DNA of 64,000 nt, taken from positions 2,846,773 to 2,910,772 of the forward strand of contig NC_033645.1 of NCBI RefSeq assembly GCF_001540865.1, in the 5' to 3' direction. Below are positions 24,501 through 37,360 of the stretch, one piece after another. This stretch comes from Ananas comosus. Its lineage: Eukaryota; Streptophyta; Magnoliopsida; Poales; Bromeliaceae. The translations under genes were made by a program, and so were the position numbers. Below the pieces are notes generated by a model. That model was not told where the DNA came from, did not search any database, and saw nothing but the letters and a program-made list of their open reading frames with translations. Each line of letters begins with the position of its first letter. Within the stretch, counting starts at the first letter, position 1.

Positions 24501-26872
24501 GCTTTGCAGACGAGGAACAGAGTTCCCTCCTATGGGCTTCCACATACCATGCAGGAGAATGCCTTGATCCTGTAGAAGTTGCCAAAGCAAAGGCTAAACG
24601 TAAAGCAAAGAAACTTGCTAACTTTTTGAAGTCAATTACAAAAGAAGGGATAGATGGGGCCTCCAATGAGAAATTTTGTGGCAGATCGCCAGATCTAGTT
24701 AGTGGAACTGAGTTGATCGGAAAAAAGCAAATGGCTATCGATGGATTTAAAGCGCAAAGCGAAATGGTGATTGACAGCCTTGATCGACTAATTACTGCTT
24801 GGGAAGATCGAAAAGAATCTGCTATTGTTGAGGGCGTTCATCTAAGCCTCAATTTCGTGGTGAGTACTCGTATTTAAGAATGTCGCTTTATGGTGCTCTT
24901 CTTCTTATGACTTAAATGTATTTCTCGTACGATTTTATGAATTGTTTGAAATTGTCGTGTGCTATTAATTTTTTTTCCTTTTTCTCATTGCTTTTCCTTT
25001 TGTGAAATAATTGATCAACCTTTTGGATCTGTTAGATGCGGCTAATGAAGAAGCATCCCTCGATTATTCCTTTCATGATATACATTACAAATGAGGGCAA
25101 ACACATGGAGCGATTTGCAGTTCGGGCGAAATACATGACTCTGGACCCAGCAAAGAATAAGTACGTAAAATATATCCGCAACATCCGAGCCATCCAGGAG
25201 TACCTCTGCAAGCGAGCTGATAAACATCTCGTGCCTAAAATAAACAACACAAACGTCGACCGGAGTGTGGCAGCTATACACGCCACAGTCTTTAGCTGCC
25301 TGCGCAGGCGAGGTGCAGGAGAGCAGCTCTACGACTTGGCTACAAATACTGTACCTTTAATAGATGAAGAGTACAGACACCAATGTGCGGCTAACTGCCT
25401 GAGTTCCAAGGGCATGTTTCAACTGATCCAGCGAAAGGGGTCCTCAAGGAATCTGATGGCTCTCCTTAATACAGATGGATCGGTTGCCAAGGCATGGCCT
25501 GTTGAGTCTGTCGATAATAATGGGAGGCCTATTTCTGGTAGCGGAGGTGACAAGTCCGTCGGCTATCCAATGTATGGCCCGTTACAGATTGGGAAGGCGG
25601 AGCCAATTAATATCCAATTTGGTCATTTTGGCATCAGTGCATGGCCTAGTGATGCAGGCGGTACTAGCCATGCTGGAAGCTTTGATGACTCAAGGCTTGA
25701 TGGTACCGATACCGGCAGTAGGCATTTTTCTTCCTGCTGCAGCTCTCCAAAGATGTCCGATGGACCTGCTAAAGAGGTAATGCCTTTCATTGCTCAGTTT
25801 TTTTTTTTTGTTTTTGGTTTTGTTTTGTTTTCCTCCATGGCTTCAGAACAGAGCTGAATGGAGGAAATCGGACCTTTATTTTCTCAGTGGTCTCAATACA
25901 AAGAATGAATCTGTTTCTTTGCCAACTCAAAAGGAACACGACAAACCAAGCAAAGAGCTTACGAACCCAGCTTCATGGAGCAATTAGTTTGACTGCACAT
26001 TCGCACCTTTCTCTATTCAGTGTGACAAAACCATTTTGCGTACTGATTTAAATAGTTGCCTAAAAGCCTTTAGCTCTAAACTATGTTGAACAACTAAGTT
26101 GTTGAGAAGATTGAGCAAATACAAGTTGGTGAAAGATACATATTATTGGAGGGTTCTCCGTTTCAGCTACCTGATAGTCTCATTAAATTATGAGTTGAAG
26201 TATTCCTGACTGTTACATCCAGCTTAAAGAGGATTTATCAGTATCTGGCAGCGAGGAAGAAGGTGACGTTGTTCCTGATGCAGATAGCGATGATGATGAT
26301 GATATAAGCGATGAAGGCAGCAAGGACATCCATGAAGATGTAAGAAGTAGTTTTCTTGTAACTGCAGATTCGTTTCGGACCTTTCGGTGACAAAAAGCTT
26401 GTTTTTGATCTTTATCGAAAAATCTCATATCACTTGTACAGCTAAAGAAGATTTTTTTTTTTTTTTTTCACTTTGTTTTGGTTTATTCTTGCAGATGGGG
26501 GGCTCTGTTGACGAGAACTCAACCGAATCTGATGACGAATACGAAGACCTGGCCGTGCGAGACTGCATAGAGAACGGTTACTGGTCCGAGTATGAATACG
26601 GCGGTTACTCAACAAGCCTAACAAAATCACATGACCAGGATAAGCTCTTGGGCACAAGTGGAGATATCTCGACCGACAAGTACCAACACAACCTGGACCG
26701 GTTTCTGAAGATGAGTGCGCACGCAGCTTGTAGTGAGAGAAGCGACGATCCCAGAATGAAAAGGCGTTCTTTGAGCGACTCCCTGCGGTTCCAGGGCCAT
26801 GAACAGAGTGCTCCAGGTCTCGGCGAGTCCGCATCGTTGTACAGGGTATCTGCCCTTCCAGTAGCTCCTTAA
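21557..26872 (+). CDS. LPA1: P-loop NTPase/kinase, LPA1 (low phytic acid 1) homologue; frame break in exon 1
   Basis: This is the homologue of rice LPA1, which carries a 2-phosphoglycerate-kinase-like P-loop domain and affects seed phytic acid. Its exact reaction is unsettled. Exons are 21557-21738, 22148-22473, 23640-23721, 24440-24859, 25036-25776, 26223-26339 and 26495-26872. The Walker A motif GTSGCGKS is at about 23680-23703, followed by DSVRHMMR and the conserved [21 protein letters not shown] segment. The C-terminal part is acidic and Ser-rich, with DEYEDL and NGYWSEYEY. The family start ([12 protein letters not shown], frame of 21557) and the conserved [13 protein letters not shown] segment (from about 21664) lie in different frames. 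The break falls in the GGA/GGT/GGC tract at 21595-21645. The exons sum to 2246 nt, one base short of 749 codons. All other exons are intact, so a sequencing or assembly slip is more likely than a pseudogene. An in-frame ATG at 21511 gives a Gly-rich N-terminus unlike the family. Confidence 0.88.
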
Positions 26873-27797
26873 AAGAGTTTCTCTGTTTTCCCTTTGTTTC
26901 CCTTTTTCCGGGCTGTTGTATTATACCTTGTCTAACTCTGAAGAGGCTGAGATCACATAGGAGGATGCTTACTATATTCTCTCTTCTTTCGGTGTTTCAG
27001 TCGGAAATTTTGAAATATAGCTGGTAACATTAGGCAGCAGCGGAAAGAAAAGAGAGGGTGCGGTCCCACTGAAACGTTCTGTTTTTGCGGCCATTGGGTG
27101 GGGTATCTATTCGGCATATTCAAAATTTTAGAAGATCCTGGGAATAAGAGTCTCTCTCTCTTGATGTGCTCCATGGTGGTGAGGTGTGGGCAACTCGGCT
27201 CGCCGTGCGCGGCGGCGGCTCAGATTCGCGCACATAAATTCTTCCCTTGTTCGGAGACAAAAGTAAGATGCAACAGTGCACACAAAACAGGTTTACCAAA
27301 CTCACAGGCGTCCAGAGTGATCAATCAGGCATGCATCTAGAGGAATAATTTTCTAATCCTACTCAGTTTTAAAAAAAGAATCTTCTAAGAGACGCAGGTA
27401 CCGCCGAAACAAACTGAATATCCTGCACTCTGTAAACATAAACATGACATTTAACCATTATCTCCCATCTTTACAGGATTTCATGAACAACAACTTGTAC
27501 ACGGAAAACAAAAGCCAAACATATTTATGTTCAGTGCCTCGGCTTTCCGGCGCTTGTAAGAACCTAAATACTGTTTCTAATTTTCTTCGATGTCGCCTCG
27601 GCTATAACTTGAATACAGGTGAAATATACATCAAGGAGAAACAAACAAAATTCTTATTTAGTGAGGCCTATCTTTATTTACATAAGGCCAAGCAAAGCTA
27701 AACTTCCCCATTTATGCTAAAAGCAAATACTAGAGAGCTGGTACGGCTAGCCTCATTATCTGTACAAATGTTATCGTCTCATCGAAGCCCTGCTGTC
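26873..27797. other. Convergent intergenic region between LPA1 and Pumilio
   Basis: The two genes converge. The left part is the LPA1 3' UTR and the right part is the Pumilio 3' UTR, whose stop is at 27798-27800 on the minus strand. No third gene and no clear repeat is visible. Small frames on both strands are shadows of composition. Confidence 0.6.
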
Positions 27798-30700
27798 TCA
27801 TGAAGAATGCGATCCGAGTGCAATGCGCCTTTCTGCAAATTAAAGGATAAGACTCGGTACAAACAATCACAAGTCTTCTCTGAAATGCAATCAATCAAAA
27901 TAAGTTAGTTTTTTTCCTTACCTCCGGCAGTAATGAGCTTCTCCACACGAGCCACGATGTGTTTTCCATATGTATACCTTTTTAGGGCATTCAAGTGCAC
28001 CTTGATGCGTGAAAGTATCAGCTCGCGATTATGGTCATCACAGGTCTCAAGGACCTTTTGGACGACATAGTTACCAAATTGATCTTTCATCATCACCTAT
28101 AATCCAAATTTGTTGATCAGGAGCGCAATTAAGGATTTGATAAGGAAAGAAAATAGAATATGGATAACTAGCCAGAACATTCGACATCTGTAATATCAGA
28201 AAACATACACTGAAATACAGCATCTGAGACATCATATCCAACAAATGGAATCAAGTCATAGTCAAAGTAGAATTCTGAGTATTGCATTATGTTTTGTCTT
28301 AATGAGTTATAAATACAGCTATTGAAAAGAAGAGTAAAATTAACATGATTTGGGGCATAATGAGTTGTCTATCCAAAACATGAGGTCCGCGTTCCGTAGC
28401 CTTGGTGGCGTTACCTTTTTTTACCAAGTACAATTATAGAGTACTCCAAAGAAAAGTAAATAACATACCTGCAATGGTTCATTTTCATCAGTTGAACCAA
28501 GCATTTCATTGATTAGGAGCTGGCGTTCCTCGGGAGTACCATAAGTCAAGCACTTCTCGACAACATTGGAAGCAAATTTCTGTTGGCTCATCTTCACTAT
28601 CTGTCCAGCAAGCTTGCTAATAATAGCAGACCGTTCTTCCGGCTTACCTTGTTGCAGGACATGCTAATAATATCAAGCAGACAAGTTCATCAGGTCAATA
28701 AACAACTAAACGTTGTTTGAAATCACTAATTCAGATGGCAACAGGAGAAAGGGGAAAAAAAAAAGTAGTAGAAACGCCAAATGATTATTATTATATCTAT
28801 ATCGAGTCATATCTGCATCGTTAGTTTAGAATCAATGATTGTATTATACATTGACTCATTGATACTTGTTATTTTCTCGGGCTAAAAGAAAATAATAGGA
28901 ATAGAGAGAAATTTGATGAAGAAAACCTACTTGAATAACATAATTTCCATATTGGTCTTGTGCCAAAGTGCAAACAGATTGCATGATCTCATCCATCATA
29001 ATGCTCTGAGTCTTTGGATTGTCACAGTGCTCCAGAACCCTCTGGAAGCATTAATTGTTCAGACCGGTGAAAAGATAGGAACGTAATTGATCAGTAATAA
29101 TAAAAGGAAAAGCACCTGCATAATGGAAGGAGAGAATAACAAGGAAATGTCGCACCTGAATGACTCGACAACCATATGGATGGGTGGAAAGTGCCACAAC
29201 ATGGCCATAAAATGCTGATATTATAAACTGGATTCTTTCTTGAGGGACACACTCGATGCACTTCTGGATCACATGATTGCCGTTCTGATCACGGACACAT
29301 TTCATGATTGATCCATCGAGCTCTAACACCATTTGAGTCTTCTGGTCTATATCAACAACTTCCAAAGCCTGCAAAAGAAGTCTACTTAGACCTTACACCA
29401 AATAGTAGGCTTGAAACATTATTACCATGAAATAGTCTTTATGAACAATACAACAAATGCAAAAAAAGGAAATACTGACAAAAAGACTTGAATAACCATG
29501 TAAAATATACCATATGAAGTATCATATAATAGCAGTTACAGAAAGTAACTGTTCATAGAACAATTCACGCAGCTGTAAATGAAAATACATGAGCAAGCAC
29601 AAGATCAAAAGCACAGGAAAACAACGGAAGTTTGAAAAATTCACTTTACCATTTAAGATAACAAAAAAAACATGATTGGCGTTAATACTATTAACAGACC
29701 TTCTGAATCACTCTACAGCCATACATCTGAAGACTAAGCTGCATAACATGGCCTGTAAGTTCACTTGCCAATTGCTTTCTCTGAGTTTCTGTACCATGCT
29801 CAAAGAACTGCCCAGTTCAAATAATGAATTAAATCAGACTTCTCCAAAAGTGAAAAATAAAGGTCTTAGTAGATAAGCAATAAAAAGATATCTACCTTCT
29901 GTATGACATAATTTCCAAAAACATCAGTCATCAAAGCACGAGCTTTTGGAAGTATCTCAGGAAAGATTTTGTTTTTCTCATCAACTGTTGCAGTTTCAAG
30001 CTTCTGCTGTATAAAGCGACTACCATACTGATCCGCACTACACAAAGTGGAAAAGTAAAATAAATTCAACATCTGTAGAGTATAATTGAATATTGTGAGG
30101 ACAGTGTACGTTTTGTATGCAGGTAGGTACACCACTAAGAAAAGGTAAAATGTATACTTAGCCCCTGTACCAAATATTCCTATTCCAACCCCTGGGTGTT
30201 TAAAAGATCTGACACAATAGGTGACCTTTACCCACAAAATGACCTTTTTCAATCATATCTGAATTAATGTTTTTTTTTTATAAAACCAGAAAGGGATACA
30301 ACGGTCATCTTAAAACAAAAGTTAGATTCTTTTGGCAGCCAGAAATAAAATTGCAACTTAAGAGAATGTTCGGGAAATAAAGTGGTTGAGTGAGAAGTTC
30401 AGTGGCGAAGTTGCAATACTGGGACTAGGATGATAGATACATTTTACCCTATAAGGAGGGAGCAAAAACAGTACCTAAACTCAACTACATGATCAACAAT
30501 ATCTTGCAGTTCAAAAGATCTGGTCTTATTATTCTTGAATTCTTCCAATAAAGATGATGCATAACCTTCTTCCATAAAGCCATTTTCAGGGCTTCGCGAT
30601 CCTATGGATCCACCGGCACCTCTGGTCATGGAAGAGACGCGCATAAGCCGCTCGCTTGCTTGCCGGACTGGGCTCCCAGAACCCAATGAGGGAAGAAAAG

Positions 30701-31089
30701 AACTAGATGCTTGGTTAGTTGGATAAGCCATTCCAACACCTAAAGCATGGTTACTCCCATAGAAGGCATGATTTAAACCCACAGATTTGTTCAGGAAGGG
30801 CATGCCATACTGTAACTTCTGTTGTGCGAGTAATGCCCCAAGATAAGCTTTTTGGTAATCAGGGAGATCCATATGTGAGGAGCCAATATAATTCCTCCCC
30901 AAAGAAGGATCCATGCTTGCAGCAGTCGAATTTAATATAGAATCAGGAGTCGTTTGCAAATATTGAGCATATAGAGGGTCCACCATTGGGACCTGAAAAC
31001 CAGATCCCATCTGGTTTCCAGATAAATTAAGATATTGTCCTTCTAGCCCACCTTTCAAGTTCAAATAACAGCATATTAGAGAGAGAGAT

Positions 31090-31148
<59 letters not shown>

Positions 31149-33594
31149 CTGCATTAAGCTGATTGCTCAATAATGGTGATCCATAATCACCAGAATAAGC
31201 CTTTGAATTGCGTCGGGAGAAGCCAATATTTATGTTATCAGCATTTTGTCCCTGAGAACTATTAGAACCTGCTGAATTCACCGAGCCCATAGAAGCTCCT
31301 TCTTTATAAACATTAACATACGCGGACTGTGCAGCAAAGTTGACTTTGCCATTAGAAGTTAACTTAGGTAAATTAGTTAAATTACCATTATTCTTGGAAA
31401 ATTCATTGTAGGTAACGGTTTTTTGTCTATCACTAGGCACATTGAATATCATATCGGGTTGATCAGAAAACTCATGATGAAGTTGGCTCTGCGCTTGACT
31501 TTCTCTATCTTCGATCCTATTCTCTGCTAAGCCTAAGTTAGATATAGCTGATATGGCAGCTGTTATGTCGGCAGAATTAGAAATAATCGAAGAAGCACCA
31601 CCACCCTCATTTGGCACTACAGGAGCCTTTTTCTCGCTATCAGTAATTCTAACCCCCACAGGAGGAAGGCAGGGGCTCGGCGACCTACGGATCAATAGAG
31701 GATCCGGGGTCGTACTCCTAGAAAGAGAAGAGCCTAAAGCCGACGCATAGGAGTGAGAAATTGATGAACCAAGGCTCTTAACTCTAGCAAGACTAGAGGA
31801 GCTCGCCCCCGACTGCAAGACATTTAAGGCATCTGAACCGCTATGGAGTTGTCCCATTGGCAAATCAGAAACTCTTATAGGATTGGGACTCTCGAAGGCA
31901 CTGCGACTAGCAGGGCGAGAAAGCTGGCTAGATAAAGAAAAATGCCCAAGTTCTTCCTGCAAGAAAACTTACTTCACGTGAGAACGTGATATAGGAACAA
32001 GTAAGCTCCCGAGTATTCATTATTGACAACTAGAAAGCAAAGTAAAAGTTCCAAAGAAAACAAAAAACTAAGAATATTGAGAGCATAAATTTTGAAAACC
32101 AGGAGGAAAGCGGAGTTCAATAAGCGGAAGAATGTATGGATAACAGTTAAAATTGGGTTAAACTTGGTGTACTGCCTGACATCAGAAAGGAAAATTAATC
32201 GGCCCAACAATTCAAGAACTAATTAAATTGTCCCTTTGATGCCCACATTACAACTCCCCTTGGCCTCCTTCTCCTTTTCCCTCTTCCCCATACTTGATTA
32301 CTGCTCTTTTTCTGAAATCACTTTCTTTGTTCTGTTCTACTGCTCTCTCCTAACACCTCCTCCTCGTTTTCCTATTGCTTTCAAAGCAAAAAAGCTTAAC
32401 CACTTTTGCACCCTTTAGATTTGAGTAATGTATCATTTTTTTAGAATCATCTTAGCAGAAATACACATCAACAAAAATGATGGGAAGGCTGCAATAACCT
32501 CCATTTAGTGCAGCCACAAGAGTAGCCCATCTGCTAATGTTATATAATTAACTGGTAAATTTATAACCTAGGCCAATTTAACAGATCAGTGAATACGGAC
32601 TTAAATAGTGCTCACTAATCATCATATGCTAGAAGATACGAAGAGTTAAATTAAGGATTAAGAATTGGCAAATACATCAAACGTTAAAGGAATTAGCTTC
32701 TAGCTGTAATATGATATACAGAGACCCGCTTACGTGCAAAAGAAAATAATAAATAAACAACCTAGAACTAGTTCATGTAATTTCTACTAGAGAAACAACA
32801 TATTGATTGCCCATCACTGGAACCAAACACAGCGACACAAATTCATGCATTTGCTGTATTAGAATGAAAATTAGAGGAGGAAACAGATGATATTTAGTGA
32901 CCTGCAATGCATCTGCGAAACTTCTCCTCCTCGATCCGAGCCCAACATCAGGCAAACCAACAAGCCCATCAGAGCCCTTTTCGAGCCAATCAGCTGGCTG
33001 CCGCAGCTGCTGCTGCTGCTGCTGCCGCCGAGAGAGATTCTTGAACGCCCCTCTATCCGTCTCGGTCATCTCCCTCTCGCCATCGCGCAAGGGCAACCCA
33101 GGCTGCAACGAGAAGAGAGAGCTGCTGCTACTCCCATCGGCGCTCCCCATCTCCATCATCTTCTTCCGATCGCCGGTACCCCCCAGGGCATGAAACCGCT
33201 GCGCGGCACGCCAATCCTCCTTCGACACCCTCGGAGGCGGCAGCCGCGGATTCACATGCTCGTTCGAGTAATAATAGGACAAGTAGGCCGGGTGCGATCG
33301 CATCTCCTCCTCAGAGAGCACGTCGGAAACATCGGGGCCACTGAAATCCTGGGTTTCGGCGAATCCGGGGTGCCCGAACAAGCTCCCAAACGCGGTTCTC
33401 GATCCCTCGACAGTTGGAGGAGCGCTTCCACTCCGGTAGATATTGAGCTCATCTCGATCGAGATCAAAGGCGGCGGCGGCGGCGGCGGCGGCGGTGGAGG
33501 TGGCTCCCCTACCTGGGTTCTGGTCCCGGAGCAGGGCTTCGAGATCCCTCTCTAAGTCCTCAAAATTCGCATTCCTTACAGTCGCAGGCGCCAT
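27798..33594 (-). CDS. Pumilio-family RNA-binding protein (APUM1-3 like)
   Basis: This is a sequence-specific mRNA-binding repressor acting in the cytoplasm. Coding exons on the minus strand are 33594-32902, 31956-31149, 31051-30475, 30037-29896, 29807-29700, 29368-29156, 29041-28931, 28663-28469, 28096-27922 and 27832-27798. All phases agree, giving 1018 aa. Residues 1 to about 670 form the plant NABP-type N-terminal region, with an alanine run near residue 40 and a glutamine run near residue 195. The C-terminal 340 residues hold eight Puf repeats with recognition triplets SRFIQ, NYVIQ, CRVIQ, NHVIQ, CRVIQ, NYVIQ, SNVVE and NYVVQ. By the known Puf code this matches human PUM1 and predicts binding to UGUANAUA in 3' UTRs. 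The short end [11 protein letters not shown] resembles other plant PUMs. Intron 2 holds a CT microsatellite. The gene is intact. Confidence 0.95.
31078..31146. repeat. GA/CT microsatellite in Pumilio intron 2
   Basis: An almost pure (GA) run, read as (CT) on the gene strand, directly follows the exon 2 donor at 31149/31148. It creates serine/leucine-alternating open frames that continue the exons but are intronic. Confidence 0.85.
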
Positions 33595-34082
33595 CTACAC
33601 CAATCCAACCTACACAACCACCATCAAAACCCTAATTTTACCAAATCAGACACCAAAATCGCAGCAAAATTTTTTTAAAAAAAGGTCCCAAAATCATCAG
33701 AAAAAACACCAAAACAAAGGGGTGGGGGAACGAAAAACGAATAACTGGATTAGAGAGACACAAAGCTCTCACCTTTACGGGCTTCCTCCCATTCAAATCG
33801 CGCGACAACAGCTACAAGGCGAGACCTTTCCGATCAGAAACCGACTATACAGGCGATTCCGAGCTGATACGTGGATCAAATCAAATCGATCGATNAAAAA
33901 AAAAAAAAAAAAAAAAAAAAGAAACCCTCACAAATCGAAACCTATTCCCCTCGCGATCAGGACAGAAGCACAGGACTTAGGGTTTCTGAGAGACCCAAAA
34001 CAAGGTGGGGAGAAATTCAAAAAAAAAATAAAAAAAAATAAAAGAAAAACGGCTGGGGATGGGAACGAAGAAAGGCGATGGC

Positions 34083-34127
<45 letters not shown>

Positions 34128-34130
34128 GGA
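33595..34130 (-). promoter_or_regulatory. Pumilio 5' leader: telo-boxes, CT tract, one N
   Basis: Upstream of the start codon at 33594 the gene strand shows telo-box sequence at 33977-33985 (AAACCCTAA on the minus strand) and its reverse at 33627-33635. It also has a long (CT) tract at 34087-34124, typical of a plant 5' UTR near the transcription start. A GTGTAG acceptor lies immediately before the ATG, so a leader intron is possible. An undetermined base at 33895 adjoins a run of more than 20 A residues, so the local length is uncertain. Confidence 0.5.
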
Positions 34131-35044
34131 GGGGGAGGAAACGGCCCCTCGACGAGCCACGGTAATGTAAAGGGGACGCCTCTCATCCGTCCGATGGGAT
34201 TTGTACGGCCAGGGATCCTCGGTGGCGTTACGCTCGCGTCGCGGATGCGGTACGTACGCCCCGTCTCCGTATCGGCCTACCATTGCCTACACCTGGTGTA
34301 TAATTGCACTTCTATGCACCTATGTAAGTAGAGATACATGTTTAGTTAGATATGTATCAAAATATAAGCACAAAGTATGGCTACTATACTTTCATTAGTA
34401 AAGAGGTTTTCAAATTTATAAATTATTTTCAATAATTCAACTTTTGAATCAATAATCTATATTTAACTATAATTTGAAGTTAAATTTTATAATTTTTTGA
34501 ATTTATATAAAGTTTGTTAAATGGTATAAAATGAACCGTTAAAATCTAACGATCTTCTAAATATAGATGATAGAATTTTAAGTCTAAGAACGAAATTATT
34601 AATTTTGATCCATATAGTAAATAAAATATTGTATTAAGAATTTAGCCGATTCTAATTTTTCTACACCATTAACTCGCAAGCACACGAAATCGGTCTCTAA
34701 AAACGTTAATTTTTAGGCCCTTTTTAGATACTGTAAATTATATTTAATAATATATATTGTTTATTCAAAAGCTTTATCATTGAAAACAGTCTATGAGTAC
34801 GAAGGTTGCGATACTTATAATAATAGTATAAAAGCGGGACTCCAAAATGCAAATTTATTACAAACTTTTTATTGGTATATTATATAGTCGAGAGTTTTGC
34901 ATTTCTAACGGCGACCAATTTGGACGTGGGTTAAATTGCTGCATTTACAAATATTTGTAAACTAAACATATGTTTAAATATATTTATATAATGCAAAGAA
35001 CCAAACAACCACTAATATTAAGTGATCAATAATATCTATACGTT

Positions 35045-35201
35045 ACCGACCGTCCCTAGAGCAAGTGGCAAAATACTTGGTGGTTGGTACCCAGACCCAA
35101 GTTCGAATCCTAGTTGATTCATATTTCCAGCTAAGTTTATTTCTAAATAAAATAAACGAAGCAGGTAACGTGCTATCTATCTCTCTCAAAAAAAAAAAAA
35201 A
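35045..35201 (+). mobile_element. tRNA-derived SINE, best-preserved copy
   Basis: This is the reference copy for the family. It has a 5' part with CCGTCCCTAGAGCAAGTGG (A-box region) and a pol III B-box-like GTTCGAATCC at 35101-35110. Next come TGATTCATATTTCCAGCTAA, then AAATAAACGAAGC, a CTCTCTC stretch and an A tail. Direct repeats ATCTATACGTT flank it at 35034-35044 and 35202-35212. Autonomous LINE machinery would be needed for its movement; none is present in this window. Confidence 0.88.
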
Positions 35202-35648
35202 ATCTATACGTTCAAAGATCATATATTTGAAAAAAAAAAAATTTTATAAATTGAATATCTAAGAATTAGATAATTCTAATAATCAAAATTTAACAAGGGA
35301 CTAGTATTTAATTAATTAGATTTTAATTTTGAACCCTTTGTTATTGAGTTTTAAGAATTGTGGTGTTCTATTACATACAAGGGAACACCGGGTCTACGCA
35401 ATATGGACTCTTAGTATCTCGGTTGGGTATTATACGCGGTGCCACGTGAGTCCGATAAAATCCGGAGCGAGGATAGTTCCGGAAGAGGAATCTCGACCGT
35501 TTGTTTAGAAGGAGGTGCGATCGGATCGGCCGTCCGTTTGGTGGGGCTCGCTGATTGGCTGGTCAAGTTTGGCCAAAGCTAGGGTTTCGCCTAAACTAAA
35601 TTAAATATTTATTTATTCGAGTTAAGTAGCTGGTGGGCCAACACGCTT

Positions 35649-35936
35649 AGGGGTGTCAACTTTAACCGAACATAAGCGAACTGTGCCGGCTCATGTTCTG
35701 CTTGTTTTATAAACGAGATGATCACGCGCTGGCACGTTAAAGTATAAAGCTGAAAGATTCAGCTTGTATTCGATTTATTCTAACTGCCTCACCAATAACA
35801 AGTTAAAATATTAGAATATATATATATATAAGATTCAAAATCGTATTCGTTTACTAAACGTACGATTCAATCTTGAGCTCATTTTGACCGAACACGAGCC
35901 GGCTCGTGAATAGCGAGCTGCATTGCCACCCCTAAA
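35649..35936. mobile_element. MITE-like element with AGGGGTGTCAA ends
   Basis: The left end AGGGGTGTCAACTTTAACCGAACA is mirrored by the right end TGACCGAACACGAGCCGGC...TTGCCACCCCT, giving imperfect inverted repeats of about 60 bp. The inner part is AT-rich with a TA run. Ends of the AGGGGTG type are typical of plant hAT-related MITEs, but no clear 8-bp duplication is visible. Confidence 0.55.
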
Positions 35937-37360
35937 TACTCTGGCACGTTTTGGAAATAAAAATCAGGAGAAATTATTATTGCATCAACTGTGGTTTATA
36001 CTTTATACAACAGGAATAAAATAAAATAAAAAATAAAAAAAATCAAACACGAGGCCTTAATCGCTGTCTCACTTTTGTAGTATAGTTCATTATTTCATCG
36101 AATGAAATGGAAAGTGTGCTACTTTTTTTTTAAAAAAAATAAGTAGTTGAAAATTTAGTTGGTTTGTTAGAAGGTGGCATATATTTTTAGTTAACAAACG
36201 CGCTCCTAAAATAGATTGATGCAACAGCAGAAAAAAAGAATTAGCAGGTAATAAATATGATATATCACATATAAAATTGATCTGTACGTTTAAAAACTGC
36301 AATTGTTCATAATCCTTTCCTAGTATAAGTATAACAAATAAAAAATAGGTACCTTATTAATAAGTTTACAAAAGCAATTATGAACCGGGTCCATGAAGAA
36401 TCGAGCTCGGTCGGAATCAGCCGCATGGATCGATTGGTCAGAAAAATCTGGTGACGGTCAAAGCTGAATATGACACGTCCATTTGCGACATCTACTACTT
36501 TTGTTATTCGATCGAGGGATTAGACCCGCAGGCTCCGAATCTTGGGTTCGGGCTCGGCCCGGATCTAGCTAGCGTAAGAGATTAGGTGCAATAGAAGATT
36601 CTAGAGACCTCAAATCAAGTCCAGTATAGATGTAGTTACGAAACGGGAATAACAAATCGTAGTTGTGGTATACACGTGTGGGCCTAAATTAAGAATCTAC
36701 ATCAACATAACTATTACAATTACAAGTTACTATTAAATAAGAAAACCAAGTATGGCATAATGTGGCATGCCCTACTAGTTTCGTCATCAAATTTTTAACA
36801 GGACAACTCACACCAATCCATCTTAGGCTATACCCAGAAAAAGACAAAAAAGGAAATAGAAAAACAAAGATTGATGTTTAACAAACATTAATCAAACTGT
36901 CTAATTGTATTCCTGTAAAATTAGATCCAATTTCTAAGTAGCTTTAGGAGTATTGATAATTTAAATGTGCAATATAAGTAAATGTAGCCCCAGAAAGAAA
37001 GTGATTAGTCCCCCCAACACAAAAGAATATGTTACACTTCAGAAGCTTCTACTTTCCAACCAAGAACCACAATTGATCATCAACACACTCTGTAGAATAA
37101 AAATGCACAAGAAAAAGAAAAGTGGGTTGTGCGGACTTTACACAAAAGAATGACGGTAATGGCGCAAAAGACCGACTGCGAGTGAAACTTCGGTACCAAC
37201 ACTCGGTACCATATTCAAACGTTGCAAAGTTGCCCTGGTGATGTTTCAACACTGCTGCATAGTTAGTATGTACTCTTTCCCATTCAAGATAAAGGGTGTG
37301 TTTTGCGCACTTCAGATGTTAGCCATGAATTTGTCAATGCATTAAAACATGGACTATTGA

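Larger units (their letters stand above)
34131..37360. other. Intergenic region between Pumilio and the S-acyltransferase
   Basis: The region is mostly AT-rich. It holds a SINE (35045-35201), a GC-rich promoter-like patch at about 35390-35600, and a MITE-like element (about 35649-35936). The 3' UTR of the S-acyltransferase lies at its right edge. No gene was recognised. Confidence 0.6.

Noticed and set aside
31027..31154. Serine/leucine-alternating extensions of Pumilio exons 2 and 3
   Set aside because: They are produced by the (CT) microsatellite of intron 2; splice sites at 31149 and 31051 remove them.
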